A stretch of DNA of 64,000 nucleotides from Hemibagrus wyckioides (lineage: Eukaryota > Chordata > Actinopteri > Siluriformes > Bagridae): assembly GCF_019097595.1 (NCBI RefSeq), contig NC_080716.1:13102401-13166400 (forward strand), given 5' to 3'. The translations under genes and the position numbers were made by a program. Positions 24,571-35,652 of the stretch are shown here, in pieces (position 1 is the stretch's first letter; each line of letters opens with the position of its first letter). The notes under the pieces are model-generated. The model worked only from the letters and a program-made list of their open reading frames with translations, did no database searches and had not been told where the DNA came from.

Positions 24571-24879
24571 CAGCAGTCATTCAATTCTGTGAAAGATTTT
24601 ATTGTATACAGTACATTAAGGCTACTAATTATATGGTAATTATATGTAGCATATAACTAGCTTTACTTGATTTAACAAGAGAAATTTTTTTAAACAAATA
24701 TCAACTTGGCTGATTGACTTTCAGACTAAATGCAAAATCTAAAAAGATATAAAGAAATGAATTAAATGATTATTATTATTATTATTATTTAATTTATTAT
24801 TTTAAATTAAATACACATTATGTTTTAATAATAGGTAAATACAAATACAAATTACAATAAAATAAACAGCAACAATAAT

Positions 24880-24892
<13 letters not shown>

Positions 24893-24955
<63 letters not shown>
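24893..24955 (+). repeat. (TAA)n microsatellite
   Basis: Nearly perfect trinucleotide array of about 21 copies with one interruption; it reads as poly-Leu on the minus strand, an artefact. Confidence 0.93.
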
Positions 24956-24957
<2 letters not shown>

Positions 24958-25022
24958 AATTTTAGGCAAGTACATTCTGATATATCTGCTTAATGTTTGT
25001 GTAACACTGGTCCTTACACACA

Positions 25023-25024
<2 letters not shown>

Positions 25025-25055
<31 letters not shown>
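25025..25055 (+). repeat. (CT)n microsatellite within the last acceptor tract
   Basis: CT array of about 15 copies placed 14 nt before the AG acceptor of the final nfib exon; it supplies most of its polypyrimidine tract. Confidence 0.95.
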
Positions 25056-25057
<2 letters not shown>

Positions 25058-25069
25058 GTGTGTTCACAG

Positions 25070-25168
25070 TCCTGGTACCTGGGCGAGCTTAATTCCATTC
25101 CAAGTGTCGAACGGGACTCAGATTCTGCCAACAAATGTCCAGAATTACAGCATAAACATCATTGGTGA
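25070..25168 (+). CDS. nfib: nfib final exon, alternative frame (SWYLG plus extension)
   Basis: If the exon at 8708 or 11963 (both ending in phase 0) joins 25070 directly, the frame is SWYLGELNSIPSVERDSDSA, NKCPELQHKHHW and a TGA at 25166-25168. In human NFIA and short NFIB the protein stops right after SWYLG. Here the sixth codon is GAG instead of a stop, so 27 extra residues follow. Whether this isoform is made is not shown by the sequence. Confidence 0.65.
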   Translation, partial: SWYLGELNSIPSVERDSDSANKCPELQHKHHW

Positions 25169-25199
25169 GCCCCTTCTTCAGGCGGAGACAAGCAACTGA
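25070..25199 (+). CDS. nfib: nfib final coding exon, long isoform C-terminus
   Basis: Acceptor tgttcacag. After the 80-nt exon the frame is S/PGTWASLIPFQVSNGTQ, ILPTNVQNYSINIIGEP, LLQAETSN and a TGA at 25197-25199. Human NFIB ends SPGTWASLVPFQVSNRT..NIIGEPFLQAETSN, so this is the canonical long C-terminus. The same bases in another frame begin SWYLG, the C-terminus shared with NFIA and short NFIB; that alternative is listed separately. Confidence 0.96.
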
Positions 25200-26478
25200 G
25201 AGATGTAAGCGGGGGGCCAAGCCTTGACTCTGGAGTGACAGGTCCGTGGACAAACCAGCAAGCAGCACTTACACAATCTCCACTGACTTTTGTCCCTCCC
25301 ACTGAAGGACTTTGCCCTAGAACAGGAGAGTGGGTTTGGGTCAAAGCTGGCACGAGCCTCTCCATGCCAGTCAGTCATTGTGTGAGAAGGCCCCTCAACT
25401 GACATACTGTGATATTCACCATACAAAAAAATTTTTAGATGCCTTAATGTTTTGCATGACACGCTAGTCTCTCGTAGTGTTTGGTTTTTTTTTCTTCTCA
25501 TTCTTATGTCACAATTTTAGGCTTGGTTTTTGAGCAGGTGTAGAAGGAGAGGCACACAAGGGCTGGCTGGCTGGACTTTTAAATTGTTCTCTTTTTTTTT
25601 GTTTGTTTGTTTGTTTGTTTTTGTTTTCGAAAGCAGGCTCCAATTCTGACCTATAAAAGAAGGCTCAACCCACATCATTACATGTCCATAGGAACAAAAT
25701 TCAGCAATTTAGACTTTTGGTTTGTATGTTTGCCTTCTAAATTTCATTTATTTTCCATGATGTAAAGGCACCTTTTGGTATCTGTAATCTTGTCAATCTT
25801 GGATTTGTATTTCCTTTAGAGCTAAAGGTTAATATCTACTCTTAAGAGTTAAGAACTCGTGAAAAAAAAAGACCTGTATTACTAGGTTAGAAAACAACCC
25901 CAGTGAATTTTGTTGATGTATCCTTTACAAAGGATTTTCAAAAAATGGAGAAAAAAAAGAAAATATGTCATATGAGGCAAGTGCAATTCAAATGGGTTTT
26001 TTAACTGAAGGGAAGCTATCATAGTCTATCTGCCCTAGGACTCTAAAGGAAGGGAGAGTAACTGTTTTAAGTTCACTTTGAAATGAGAAAAAAATAATTA
26101 ATTGCATCCTCAAATATGAACATGGTGGAAAGTCGAGTGGTAAGAAGTGTGATTGACAGTAAACGTTTACCTGCGCAGAACTGAACACGAACAAAACAGC
26201 ACTTATCTTGAGCCGTACCCAAGCACTCGGGTAGTTTTTGTTTTGTTATTTTTTTTTCCTTTAATTTATTATGTAAACAGAAACTTAAAAAGGTGAAAAG
26301 ACACAAACACACAGCGTGTATAAAATGGCTTTTTTTTATTTTTTTTTTTATTTTTAATGTAATCCCTACCTATCTAGTGTGCATTTTCATTTGGGCCATT
26401 AGCTTGTAAAGCTACTGTTTACATTGTGATATTACAAGAAACACGATAAACGCAGGCTGGTGAAGTAATTTAAGAGAA

Positions 26479-26517
26479 AATGTGTGTGTGTTTGCGTGTG
26501 TGTGTGTGTGTGTGTGT
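26479..26517 (+). repeat. (TG)n microsatellite in the 3' UTR
   Basis: TG array with one TTTGCG interruption. Confidence 0.9.
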
Positions 26518-28806
26518 TTGTTATGTGTTAAATCTGCACTCAGTTAAACACTAACCTGCAGGGTGAGGCTAGGTCTCATGGTGCTTCTTTTATGCCCAGT
26601 TTGGTGAATCTCGAGAGTCGTAGTCCCGTTAATCTCCAATTGTTCACGGCAGTCCCAATGCCATCGCCTCTCCAATCAGATATATTTATATAACTAATCT
26701 TTCCAATAATCTTAATTTGCACGAATATATATAGTCCACATTACGTGCCTTGCCTTTGAATATAGAAAACATCACTACACTTGTTTTTGCTGCATTTATT
26801 ACCGTTTTAGAAAAAAAAAAAATTAACATTTTTATGATAAGAAATATTTTGTACTCTGGATGAAATTGTGTCATTGTTGATTTTTAGCTTCATTTACTAC
26901 TTTATCTCACATTTACAGTGCATATCAAGGCTGTGTATAGTTGCTGTTCTAAAGTTTATAATCAAACAGCATTATTTTTCAGTATTTTGGTGGGGTTTTT
27001 TTTGTTTGTTTGTTTTTTTTTCATCTTCCAGTCATTATTGGGGAGGGAGGGTCCAGAATTATAAGAATTATGCAATACCAAGTTTTGCCTATGTAGGTAG
27101 TGCTTTTAGCTATGTCGATTAGAAGCTAGTACGGAGATACAAATAGTCTAAACATTTATTTTGTTGATGTTGTCATTGTTAATGTTGTTGTTGATGTTTT
27201 GTGATTTTGCTTTTTTTTTATTTTTTATTTTATTATTTTTTTTAATTGACCAAAGTGGGAACTGCTTTCTATGCAGTGTGTGATAAGGTCTTTTTTATTT
27301 TTTATTTTTTTATTTTATTTATTTTTTTTTTTTATTGAGTGTACGGAAAGATGGAGAGGCGCATGCAAGGATAGTTTTGTTTCGTTTTCTCTGTGAGGGG
27401 GAATATTTTTTTGTAGCATGCATCGTTTGGTCTAACATGGCTGCAAAGTCACTGGTTTGCCTACTGTGACTAACTGACTTCTTTATTTCTTAACTTCAGC
27501 ACTGGGGTGCTTGCATAACTCCAGGAAATGGCTCATCATCAGAGGAGAGAAGGCTTGACTTGAGACTGACAATCAGCATGGAAATTTCTAGAATTGGAGT
27601 TAAAAGGAAGACATTTGTGTGTAAAAAAAAAAATGACAGTACACGATCTGATTCATCTGTAGTTCAGTCAGATGTTTCCAGCACTCTGCATATTGCCTGT
27701 GAACTCCCTCAGTCCACACGCAGCATCTTTTAAAACCCATCGATATGTCGGTACTGTATCTCGGTAGCTGTGAAGATGAATCTTCAGCATTGGTTCAGCA
27801 TATTATCATTAGCAATATGCAAGTACAAAAGATGCCTTAAATTTTTATGGAAAAAAAAAATAAGTGACTTGTTATGAAATGCATTACAATCACCACGCTG
27901 TACACGCGTGTTAAAACTTCTTACAATCAGAAAAAGAATCTGGAAATGGTATCCGTTTATCCTTCCTTATCTTGGAGATGTTTCCAGGTTTAGCCTTACA
28001 AGGATTTCAGTCAGGTTCGGGGACACAGTATGAACTCCGTTTTTCTTTTCTACTCGTGATGAAGGAAGGATTTCAGAGGAAGGGCCTTACGCAGTCTCTG
28101 TTAGGTCTGGAGGACCGCTGCGATTTAAACGCTGAGCACTTATACAGCATCTAGGCAATCATCCACCTCCAGTGCCCTTTCGAATAGAACAATTACACGA
28201 ACTGTACGACAGTAACTCAGGCATAATGCGTCACGGAGCGTTCTCTCCATATCACTCACAGGATTTAGTCTTTGTATTGTACAAAGGATTCAGGATTTCT
28301 TTCAACATTTCTGCTCTTTGTACTATTTAAGGGTTCTTCTACAGCAGACCTGAAATCATTCTAGATTTCTGTCTAAACTTAGACAAAAAAAAATGTTTGG
28401 ATAGAAAAACTCAAGTCAAGCTCAGTCTTTCCTTCTTCATAAACATGTTTGTTTTTACTGTGCAGTACAAAACAAAATAGCAGAATGAAGCCACCCCAGT
28501 TTTATGTGCACTGCTGTCCCTGTTTTGTTTATGTTTTCTTCTTGTTATTGGATTTGAGAAAGTTGAAAGTCAAAGTGCTTTGCAGCCATTTTAGCCATTA
28601 GCTGTGCCACAGAAGTGCATTTCTCCCAGACCGATGGCAGCGTCAGGGTCAGAGGACCGGTGTGGTGTTGGTAGGCGGGTTAAAACAGTGAAGATGGCTG
28701 TAGGTATGGGTCACTGTGTTGGCTATGCTGACAGGATTAGTCTCTGGTACTGCTTAGGAGATGGAATCTGCTCTGGCGGCTCTGTAGAAACATGTTTGTT
28801 TGTCAG

Positions 28807-29256
28807 CTCGAGCGTGTGGCAGAGTGTGTGGGACGCTGACGTGACAAGAGACAAGTGAATGAGCGTCTTTTCTGTTCAATAGCCTGCCTTCTGGACAAAA
28901 GTTTGTACACTGTACTTTTTTTTCTTCAGGAAAGAGCTTTTTTTTTTTTAATTAAACCTTAAATGATTTGCTGCCCCGTCATTTGAAATTGTAAAAAAAT
29001 AATAATAATTAGCCACATCAACAACAACAACAACAAAATTATTTCGAATCTGAAAAGACATATACAGTTATTGTAAATGTAAAGTAAAATGTTTTTTTTT
29101 GTTTGTTTGTTTTCCTTTGGTTAGTGTGAGACCTAGAGTTTGTGATGTGAATATGTGTCATAAAAAAACAAAATAGGAAAAGAAAGGATGGTTCATTTCA
29201 TGTTGCGATGGCTAACATTTTATTCTCTGAGAATCATTTTTAAAGGCACCTGATTT
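28807..29256 (+). repeat. Diverged tandem duplication in the 3' UTR, copy A
   Basis: Shares with copy B (29364-29896) three collinear anchors: ctcgag.gtgtg.cagagtgtg (28807), gcctgcctt.t.gacaaaag followed by tttgtacactgta (28882-28914), and aaaggcacctgat (29242-29254). Confidence 0.8.
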
Positions 29257-29363
29257 GAGTTGGTCATCAGTGAGTCCTAGCACTAGTCATAGCAATAGTC
29301 TCACTGTGCATATCATCCATAATGGTTACATTTTGCTCTGCTAGCTGGATGGATTGTGTTGGA

Positions 29364-29896
29364 CTCGAGTGTGTGCCAGAGTGTGTGTCTGGGCTGACTC
29401 GGACTCCACACGGTAAGGAAAAATGAGGGTCTTTCTATTCAAATGCCTGCCTTGTAGACAAAAGTTTGTACACTGTATTTTTTTTCTTTACCCTTATTTG
29501 TAAAAAGCTAAATTTATAAACTTAAGGAATTTGCTTAACATGAAATTTTATTGTAAAAAAACAAACAAAACAAAACAAATAAGCTAGTCTACAAGAAAAC
29601 TGCTTGGAATCTGGACTCTAGCTGCCCATAGAAATCAGAACGAGTTTTCTCTGAATTTGTTATATTTCGTCAAGTCCTATGTTGGCGTGTAAATGATAAA
29701 AAGTAAATGATGAAGGTCATTTCTTTGTGCTTCATGTAGATTAACCTGACGTGTTGTTTCTGTTCGCGTGGACCTCGACTGTGTGACTTATTGATTATGC
29801 GATAGCAGAAATGGAAATGAAAAAAAAAACGAAACGTTTTTGCTGATTCGGGCCAAACGGGGAAATCGTCATCCCTTTAAAAAAAGGCACCTGATG
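29364..29896 (+). repeat. Diverged tandem duplication in the 3' UTR, copy B
   Basis: Anchors at 29364, 29445-29477 and 29883-29895 follow the same order as in copy A at offsets of about 557, 563 and 641 bp, so indels and divergence have accumulated. Confidence 0.8.
29579..29586 (+). promoter_or_regulatory. Candidate miR-21 8-mer site (ATAAGCTA)
   Basis: The octamer matches the seed of miR-21 with an A opposite position 1. NFIB is a reported miR-21 target in mammals. One 8-mer in 6.7 kb can occur by chance. Confidence 0.35.
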
Positions 29897-31776
29897 CAAG
29901 TCTGTTGTCAGCGATTACCAGGGTAATGTTGTTAGTGACATGTTATTCTGCTGTCTTTACCCACAATGCAGTGAGTCCTTTGGTTTCTGATGCGTACCGA
30001 GCTGAAGCATGTTCATTTCACAGTATTTGCGTGTTCACTGTGGGCTGTGATTGTCATGTTAAGTAAGCAACGTTGATCACCTTCCTCTTGTAGTTAGGAT
30101 TAAAGGTCAGTACTAGGAACTCCCAGGAGCCTTTGCGCAGCCCCACAGATATCCTTTTATGTCGTTAGCACAGAGGAGAGTTTGGCAAACAGCTGAGCAT
30201 TTGCACTTTCCGCAGTTCCCACTATCCCTCTCACTGGCGCCTTGTTTCGGTGTACGGTTCGCGCGTATGATCAGATTTTTCGAGCCTGAACACTTCCATC
30301 CGATTTCGCCGATCGTGATCACAGTGTCGCTCACCACAGCACACAGCGTTATGAGGCTTATGAGAGGAGTTCTGGTCAATTTCTACCTTTTTGTGTCTCA
30401 GTAGTTTAGATTTGTTTCTCATTCCTTTTCAAAGGGCTGATTATTATTCGATATTTTTCTGTTTTTTGTTTTGTTTTGTTTTCTTTTGTTTTCAAATCAG
30501 TTTGTTGTCAAGAAGTCAGATTTTCATAGCATTACATGTATTACATTATATGAGACGATGGCCTGGTTAAAGTTATGTATTACATGTAGAGTTAGATATG
30601 AAAGCCATGCTCATGGACACTGAGAAGACCACAAGTATTTTCCTTATGCAAGGAGGCGCTCGTGGCTCTCACGCAATATCTTTATTTAGTTCACCTGAAT
30701 ATGGATTTAACACAGAGAAAGGCAGGAGTACCTTTCAGTCCATTACTTCAGTTCTGTTTTCCAAGGGCATTTCCAATGGCATGAATGAACATCAGGTAGA
30801 CATAAACAGGAACATATTAAAAAAAAAAACCAGCATATTTTGAGATGTTTACCAAAAAAAAAAGACAAAAAAAAAGACAAAAAAATATATACAGTATATA
30901 TATGTTAAGCAGTGCCTGTTCCAGCTCACAGTCTCAGTGGACTTCACATTGTACATAAAAACGAAAAAAAAACAACACTGATTGAAATTTCTTTGGGAAA
31001 AAAATAGAAATGTAGGGGGAAAAAAACAGTCAAAACAGAATGTGTGGGTTGCTTCTTCCTGTATTTTTATCTTATTACGGTCCCCCCCCCCCTCCCCAGA
31101 TTTTATGTGACGTGTCCTTTTTAAGTGTTTTTGTGCTCTGTTCATTTTTGAATATTTTAGTCCTATTGAATGGAGTGCCCTGGTCTCGCGATATTTCTTT
31201 GATGAGATTAAATAGATAGTTGGGCAGTGTGTTTCTTTAGATTGTCAATGCTACACTTAGAACTACAGTAGATGAAAATAATGTCAGTTTAAAAAAAAAC
31301 AAAAACAAAAAAAACAACAAAAAAAAACAAAAACATGCTTGCCAGCTCCACAGCAGGGTTGAATTCTTTCAGGTCTTGTGGCACTTTTACACCCTTTTCA
31401 AAATGGCATATTTTTTTCCTCTTTTCTTCTTTTTCTTTTGAGCCATGCATTTGTAACACGACATCAACAACACTAACAAATGTTTTAAGGTTGTATCAGC
31501 CTTTTAGTGAATGTAGTAACACCACGGATGTATGCAAAAGGCAATGTAAATTCCTGAATGTACATCATATAAGACTTGTTTTATTCACCGTTCGGGAAAT
31601 GCAGGTATTCTTCAAGAGACTGTACAGTGAAGGTCTTCTTGTTTGTTTGTTTTTGTTTATTTTTCTTCATTTCTTCAATTTTTTTTTTCCAGTTTTCACA
31701 GCTAAACAGTAGGCATCGCCTTTAAGCTAGCTGCATTTGATGTAGGGGATAAAATTGCCACAAGATGAAAAATGAG

Positions 31777-31784
31777 TGTAAATA
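31777..31784 (+). promoter_or_regulatory. Candidate Pumilio response element (TGTAAATA)
   Basis: Exact 8-nt Pumilio consensus about 120 nt before the poly(A) signal. Confidence 0.45.
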
Positions 31785-31881
31785 ATTGCTTGACTTTTTT
31801 TGTGATTGTTACTGTTATATCCAGCCTATACTGCTAGCAGCTGTTTTTACTGCAGTCAATTACTGGAAGTGGATATATTTC

Positions 31882-31889
31882 CTATGCAA
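31882..31889 (+). promoter_or_regulatory. Candidate miR-153 8-mer site (CTATGCAA)
   Basis: Exact match to the miR-153 seed plus A, 13 nt before the poly(A) signal. miR-153 has been reported to repress NFIA and NFIB in neural progenitors. Position near the transcript end favours function. Confidence 0.5.
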
Positions 31890-31901
31890 AACTGTTTAAA
31901 C

Positions 31902-31907
31902 AATAAA
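31902..31907 (+). terminator. nfib: nfib polyadenylation signal AATAAA
   Basis: Canonical hexamer followed by a TG-rich run from 31931 (gtgtgtgtgtgtg), a typical downstream GU-rich element, which supports cleavage near 31920-31930. A second AATAAA is at 32314-32319. Confidence 0.75.
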
Positions 31908-32392
31908 ACGAGCTATGCTACAAAACATTGTTTTGTGTGTGTGTGTGTGTGTTTTTTTTTTGTTTTGTTTTGATTTAAAAAAATAAGTAAAAATAAAAAT
32001 TCAGAGATCACAATTTCACTATGAAGTAATGCTGAAAATAGACCAAATGATTCTACTGGCATTTGTGTAATTTTGCGTACTGGCTGCCCCAAGCTTAACC
32101 TACTTTGAGTAACTAAAACATCAATCATGGCTGAAACGTTGGGAAAAGGTTACATGCAAAGCATTACAGATAGTTAATGAAGCGCAGCAAAAACACTGGG
32201 TGTGCAGCTGAAATGGGAACATTTTTCCAAATTTCACTTGGGGCATGATTAAGATTTTGTTCTTCAGTTTGCATGGTCATCAATATACATCTTAATGTGC
32301 TTTTTAGTTATTAAATAAAGAAGGAAAACAACTTCAACTCTGAATTTGAATGTAAATATACACCGAAGTTTGGAAGGGTATGTTATAGATGT

Positions 32393-32500
32393 TGGTTAGG
32401 ACCAAATGTCCACACAAGGACAGGAATATCTGACAGGTCTGACCTTGTGGGGACATTCTGGCTGGTCCCCATGAGGAAGAATGCTTATTTACAAAAAACA
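32393..32500 (+). repeat. Fragment of a dispersed fish repeat
   Basis: The stretch around ccttgtggggacattctggc and tggtccccatgagg resembles a short repeat often seen next to microsatellites in fish. Family not identified. Confidence 0.45.
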
Positions 32501-32619
32501 AATGAATAAATAATCTTGCAGATTTTACATAAAATATTAACCTCTTGCTTATCGAGGTTAAGGTTTAGCATAGTGTTAATGACCAGCATTAATTATTATA
32601 TCCTCAGACGAACAGGAGG

Positions 32620-32621
<2 letters not shown>

Positions 32622-32660
<39 letters not shown>
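32622..32660 (+). repeat. (TG)n microsatellite
   Basis: Perfect TG array of about 19 copies. Confidence 0.95.
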
Positions 32661-32662
<2 letters not shown>

Positions 32663-35423
32663 ATAAGCGAGCAGCACTGGAGGCTGTAGTTGGTGCCACA
32701 GGACATGTCTTTATAATTCAGCATGCTCAGGGCCGAGAAGAACATTCGCTCCTCAGCGAGTGCCATGTTGGATAAACATGAAAGCAGAAGTCCTCCTGAA
32801 CCCTTACTATTAGGCCGAAATCAACACCTGGCTCCAAACACATTTCTTGGCTTTTGAACCAAACAATGTGGTGCTACGCTGATATAAAATGATCTCAAAT
32901 ATATAATGGTTATCATTATGCCATTTATAACAAAAAATTGGCTAGTTAAATAAACATCTGTCTTCAATAAGAAGGGTTTTGGCTCTTAATGCATCGTACA
33001 TATTTCCCAAGGATGTTTTATTTTCTATCAAGGCCCACTCTGGGTGATTTGACGAAGTTAAGTGCTGTTTGGGCCAATTATGTTTTGCAGGGCAGCAGGA
33101 GAGGCTGAGGTGTGTGTGTGTGTGTTTGCTTTTGTTTTAAATAGGGAATGCTGGAAGCTGGGTCTGCTCGTGAAACCCGAGTCGCTACACCGAGCTCAGC
33201 GCAGAGCTGCCTGCCCTTGGAGAAATCAGGAAAAAGTGGTCTAGAGCAGTGGTACGAGGCCTGAACATACTCACATAGCTGTTAGGAACCAATTCCCAGA
33301 CTTACTATATCTTCCATGCTAAAAGAAATGTCAGTCATCAAGTGACAGATTCATTTGTTAAAATTCCAAAACACCGAAAATAAAAGAAGCCATCATAGGT
33401 TTGCTCATATTCATTCACATAGAATGATTTCCCAGTTCTGATTCACTGTTTTACGTGATGTTACTGGTTTGTGCTTATCCATAAAGAATCTCTTTGTGTG
33501 GCCCCCAGTAGACGGGAGCGTGGGATGTCTGCGCATCACTGGGGTGTGTGTGTGCAGAAACAGGTGTTCAGCATTAAAGTGTTTGTGTGTGTACGCAGGG
33601 GGGGTGACTTCGACACAAAGGAAATACACCACGTCCTTGTCTTGCGAAGTGGCGTGCGGTGAGTTGTAGTGGTGGGGGGTGAGGGAGGGGGTTAGTGACT
33701 GAATGGTCTTCTCCACCCTGATGAAACTCTCAGGATTAGCTCCCTCACTTTCCCACAGACCCCCCCTCTCTGTGCACCCCTTCAAAAACACACACACACG
33801 GCCAATTTGCATACTCCACAGACAAGGAGGGATGCAACAAACAAACTTGATATTGAGTGCTGCCTGGCTATTCAAAGGGACTCGCAGACACACACCCCTG
33901 CGAGGTTCCGTTCTCATACACCCGGGCCTCTTGTACACAATTTAGGATGTCTCCAGCTCTGGGACAGTGTGTGTGTGTGTATGTTTGTGTTTGGGCATCC
34001 TCAGACAACAGAAGAGAAGACATATGAATGCCAAGCGACATGGATACCAAATGAACTTGTGCGTCCCTGTGATGATCACAGAACATATAGAGGCTACACG
34101 CATATGTACGCAATTCTGTTTTTATTTATTTATTTATTTTATTTTTTGCAGGAAATTAAAACTGAGATGTCTCCCTACATCTTTCTTGGTTGAGCTACAC
34201 TTTTTAATCCCCCGCTCATAGCAGTAATGTTCACCTTACAACATCTTTGTATAGTTCTAGCTGTTCCACTTTGACTGCCAAATTCCCTTCAGAGCTTTGA
34301 TTTATGCTTCATACATTCCACAGCTCCAGTAAGCAAAATTAAACTGTAAAAAAAAAAAAAAGCCAGCAAAAATCATATCAACACCAGGAACAAGTTTTTT
34401 CTGCAACCGCACTAGTCTCTCTACATATACACAGGGATAAGAGAGTGTTTAGGGATTTCATATTTCAAACGTACTAGTGTAGCATGAACAAAAAAAAAGA
34501 AATAAATAACAGAAATAAGCATGTTTTGAACTTGTAGCGTGGTAATTGTTACGCTTGAAGGAAAGAGAGGAGAAAACGTGAGTTATGTTAATTTTAAGAA
34601 CGGTATCAGATTGCTTTTCAGCCCAGAAGAAAGCATTTCAGCTATGCATGGACTGACTACCTTGTCATAAACTGTCAGATAACAACCCAAAAAAATGCAG
34701 TAGACTGTAATCTGGCTGTCAAGAAAGTTCTCACTGGGCTACGAAACCCCCTTTTTTTTTTTTGTGCCACTGACATGCTGTGAAAAATTGCACCGGGATT
34801 GAACGTGTTAGCTGAGCTTTCTGCTCTATCCCTCAAAAATGTAGCGAGATTGCTTGCAGGTGGATTAAACGGAGGAAAACCTCCTTAATGTGCTGACTCG
34901 TAAACATCGAAGACTCGCTAGTGAACCTTGCACATCTCGAGGTTTGATTTGTTCCTACGTGGTACCTATGCGATCATTTCAAACGTATATTTCAGACTTT
35001 TCCAGCCTGTAGATCTGACGTTGGACTGCAATCAAAGGCTATATGGGTTTGTAACTCACACTCACACTCTAAATGGATCATGATTGAGTTCAGCGCTGCG
35101 GTGGTGGTGGTGATGGGGAGAACAGGCACCGAGGATGTGCGGGGAAATGACTGCGGATCATGTTCCTGGGGTGGGAGTCAGAATGAGGACTTAAATAAAG
35201 AGCAAAGGGGAGCTTTTTCAGGCTTTATCTTTCAGCACAGCAGGATTACGACTCTCACAGCTAGAGAAAAGACAAAAAAAAAAAAAAAAGCATCACTGCT
35301 GTTGCTGTACCAGTGTTCACTCTTTGTAAGTATTGCACATGTTGTTTCACATGTTTTTTTCACTCCAGGTTTACTTGGCAAAAAATAGAGAAATATATCA
35401 CACAAACAGAGCTCATGAATGGT

Positions 35424-35652
35424 GATGTTGTGGCACAGAGAGGAGCATTGCCGCCTTATAGCTCCAGGCTTCCTGGTTCCTGAGCTCTTCTACTTCTTTT
35501 ACTTAGGTTTCCTCCTACCTTCCAAAAACATAACATGCATCCCCCTAATTGTGAATCAGCATGTATTTCATCCCACATCATACCCAGTGTTCCTGAGATA
35601 AGCTCTGGACCCACTTTGACCCTGACCAGGAGAAAGAGCATACTGAAGATGT
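35424..35652 (+). repeat. SINE-like repeat with tRNA-type head
   Basis: Begins gttgtggcacagagaggagc, the degenerate head of a tRNA-derived SINE, continues with ccgccttatagctccaggct, tttcctcctaccttccaaaa and ends ctgaccaggagaaagagcat. The fragment at 1088-1303 belongs to the same family. Confidence 0.7.

Larger units (their letters stand above)
18998..25069 (+). other. nfib: nfib last intron (6.1 kb)
   Basis: Holds a fold-back transposon (19231-19914), a TA array (20684-20745), a Tc1 transposase relic near 22090-22260, candidate conserved blocks at 22640-23080, 23490-23610 and 23940-24260, and trinucleotide arrays at 24534-24570 and 24893-24955. It ends in a CT array and the acceptor at 25068-25069. 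Confidence 0.8.
570..25199 (+). other. nfib: nfib gene, 3' half (nuclear factor I/B, eight C-terminal coding exons)
   Basis: Nuclear factor I/B is a CTF/NFI-family transcription factor that binds TTGGC(N5)GCCAA palindromes as a dimer in the nucleus and controls brain, lung and muscle-lineage development. Eight + strand exons with GT..AG borders join at 570-687, 866-978, 7147-7281, 8708-8892, 11549-11687, 11963-12045, 18918-18997 and 25070-25199. Total coding length is 983 nt, that is 2 nt of a split codon plus 327 codons including the stop, with no frame break. Peptide blocks [87 protein letters not shown] and NIIGEPLLQAETSN match human NFIB from memory far better than NFIA, NFIC or NFIX. The N-terminal DNA-binding/dimerization exons are not in this window. 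Teleosts may carry two nfib copies (a and b); I cannot tell which this is. Confidence 0.93.
25200..31925 (+). other. nfib: nfib 3' UTR (probable)
   Basis: About 6.7 kb of noncoding sequence follows the stop and leads to AATAAA at 31902-31907, about 20 nt before a plausible cleavage region. Human NFIB also has a 3' UTR of several kilobases. It is rich in poly-T and poly-A runs and ATTTA-type motifs. The end is inferred; earlier or later sites are possible. Confidence 0.7.

Noticed and set aside
570..25199. Assignment to NFIA, NFIC or NFIX instead of NFIB
   Set aside because: The blocks [23 protein letters not shown] and LLQAETSN fit NFIB; the other paralogues differ in these segments as I recall them.
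33411..33938. 175-codon open frame on the minus strand
   Set aside because: No domain recognised, runs through CA-rich sequence, no splice or conservation signal. Chance open frame.
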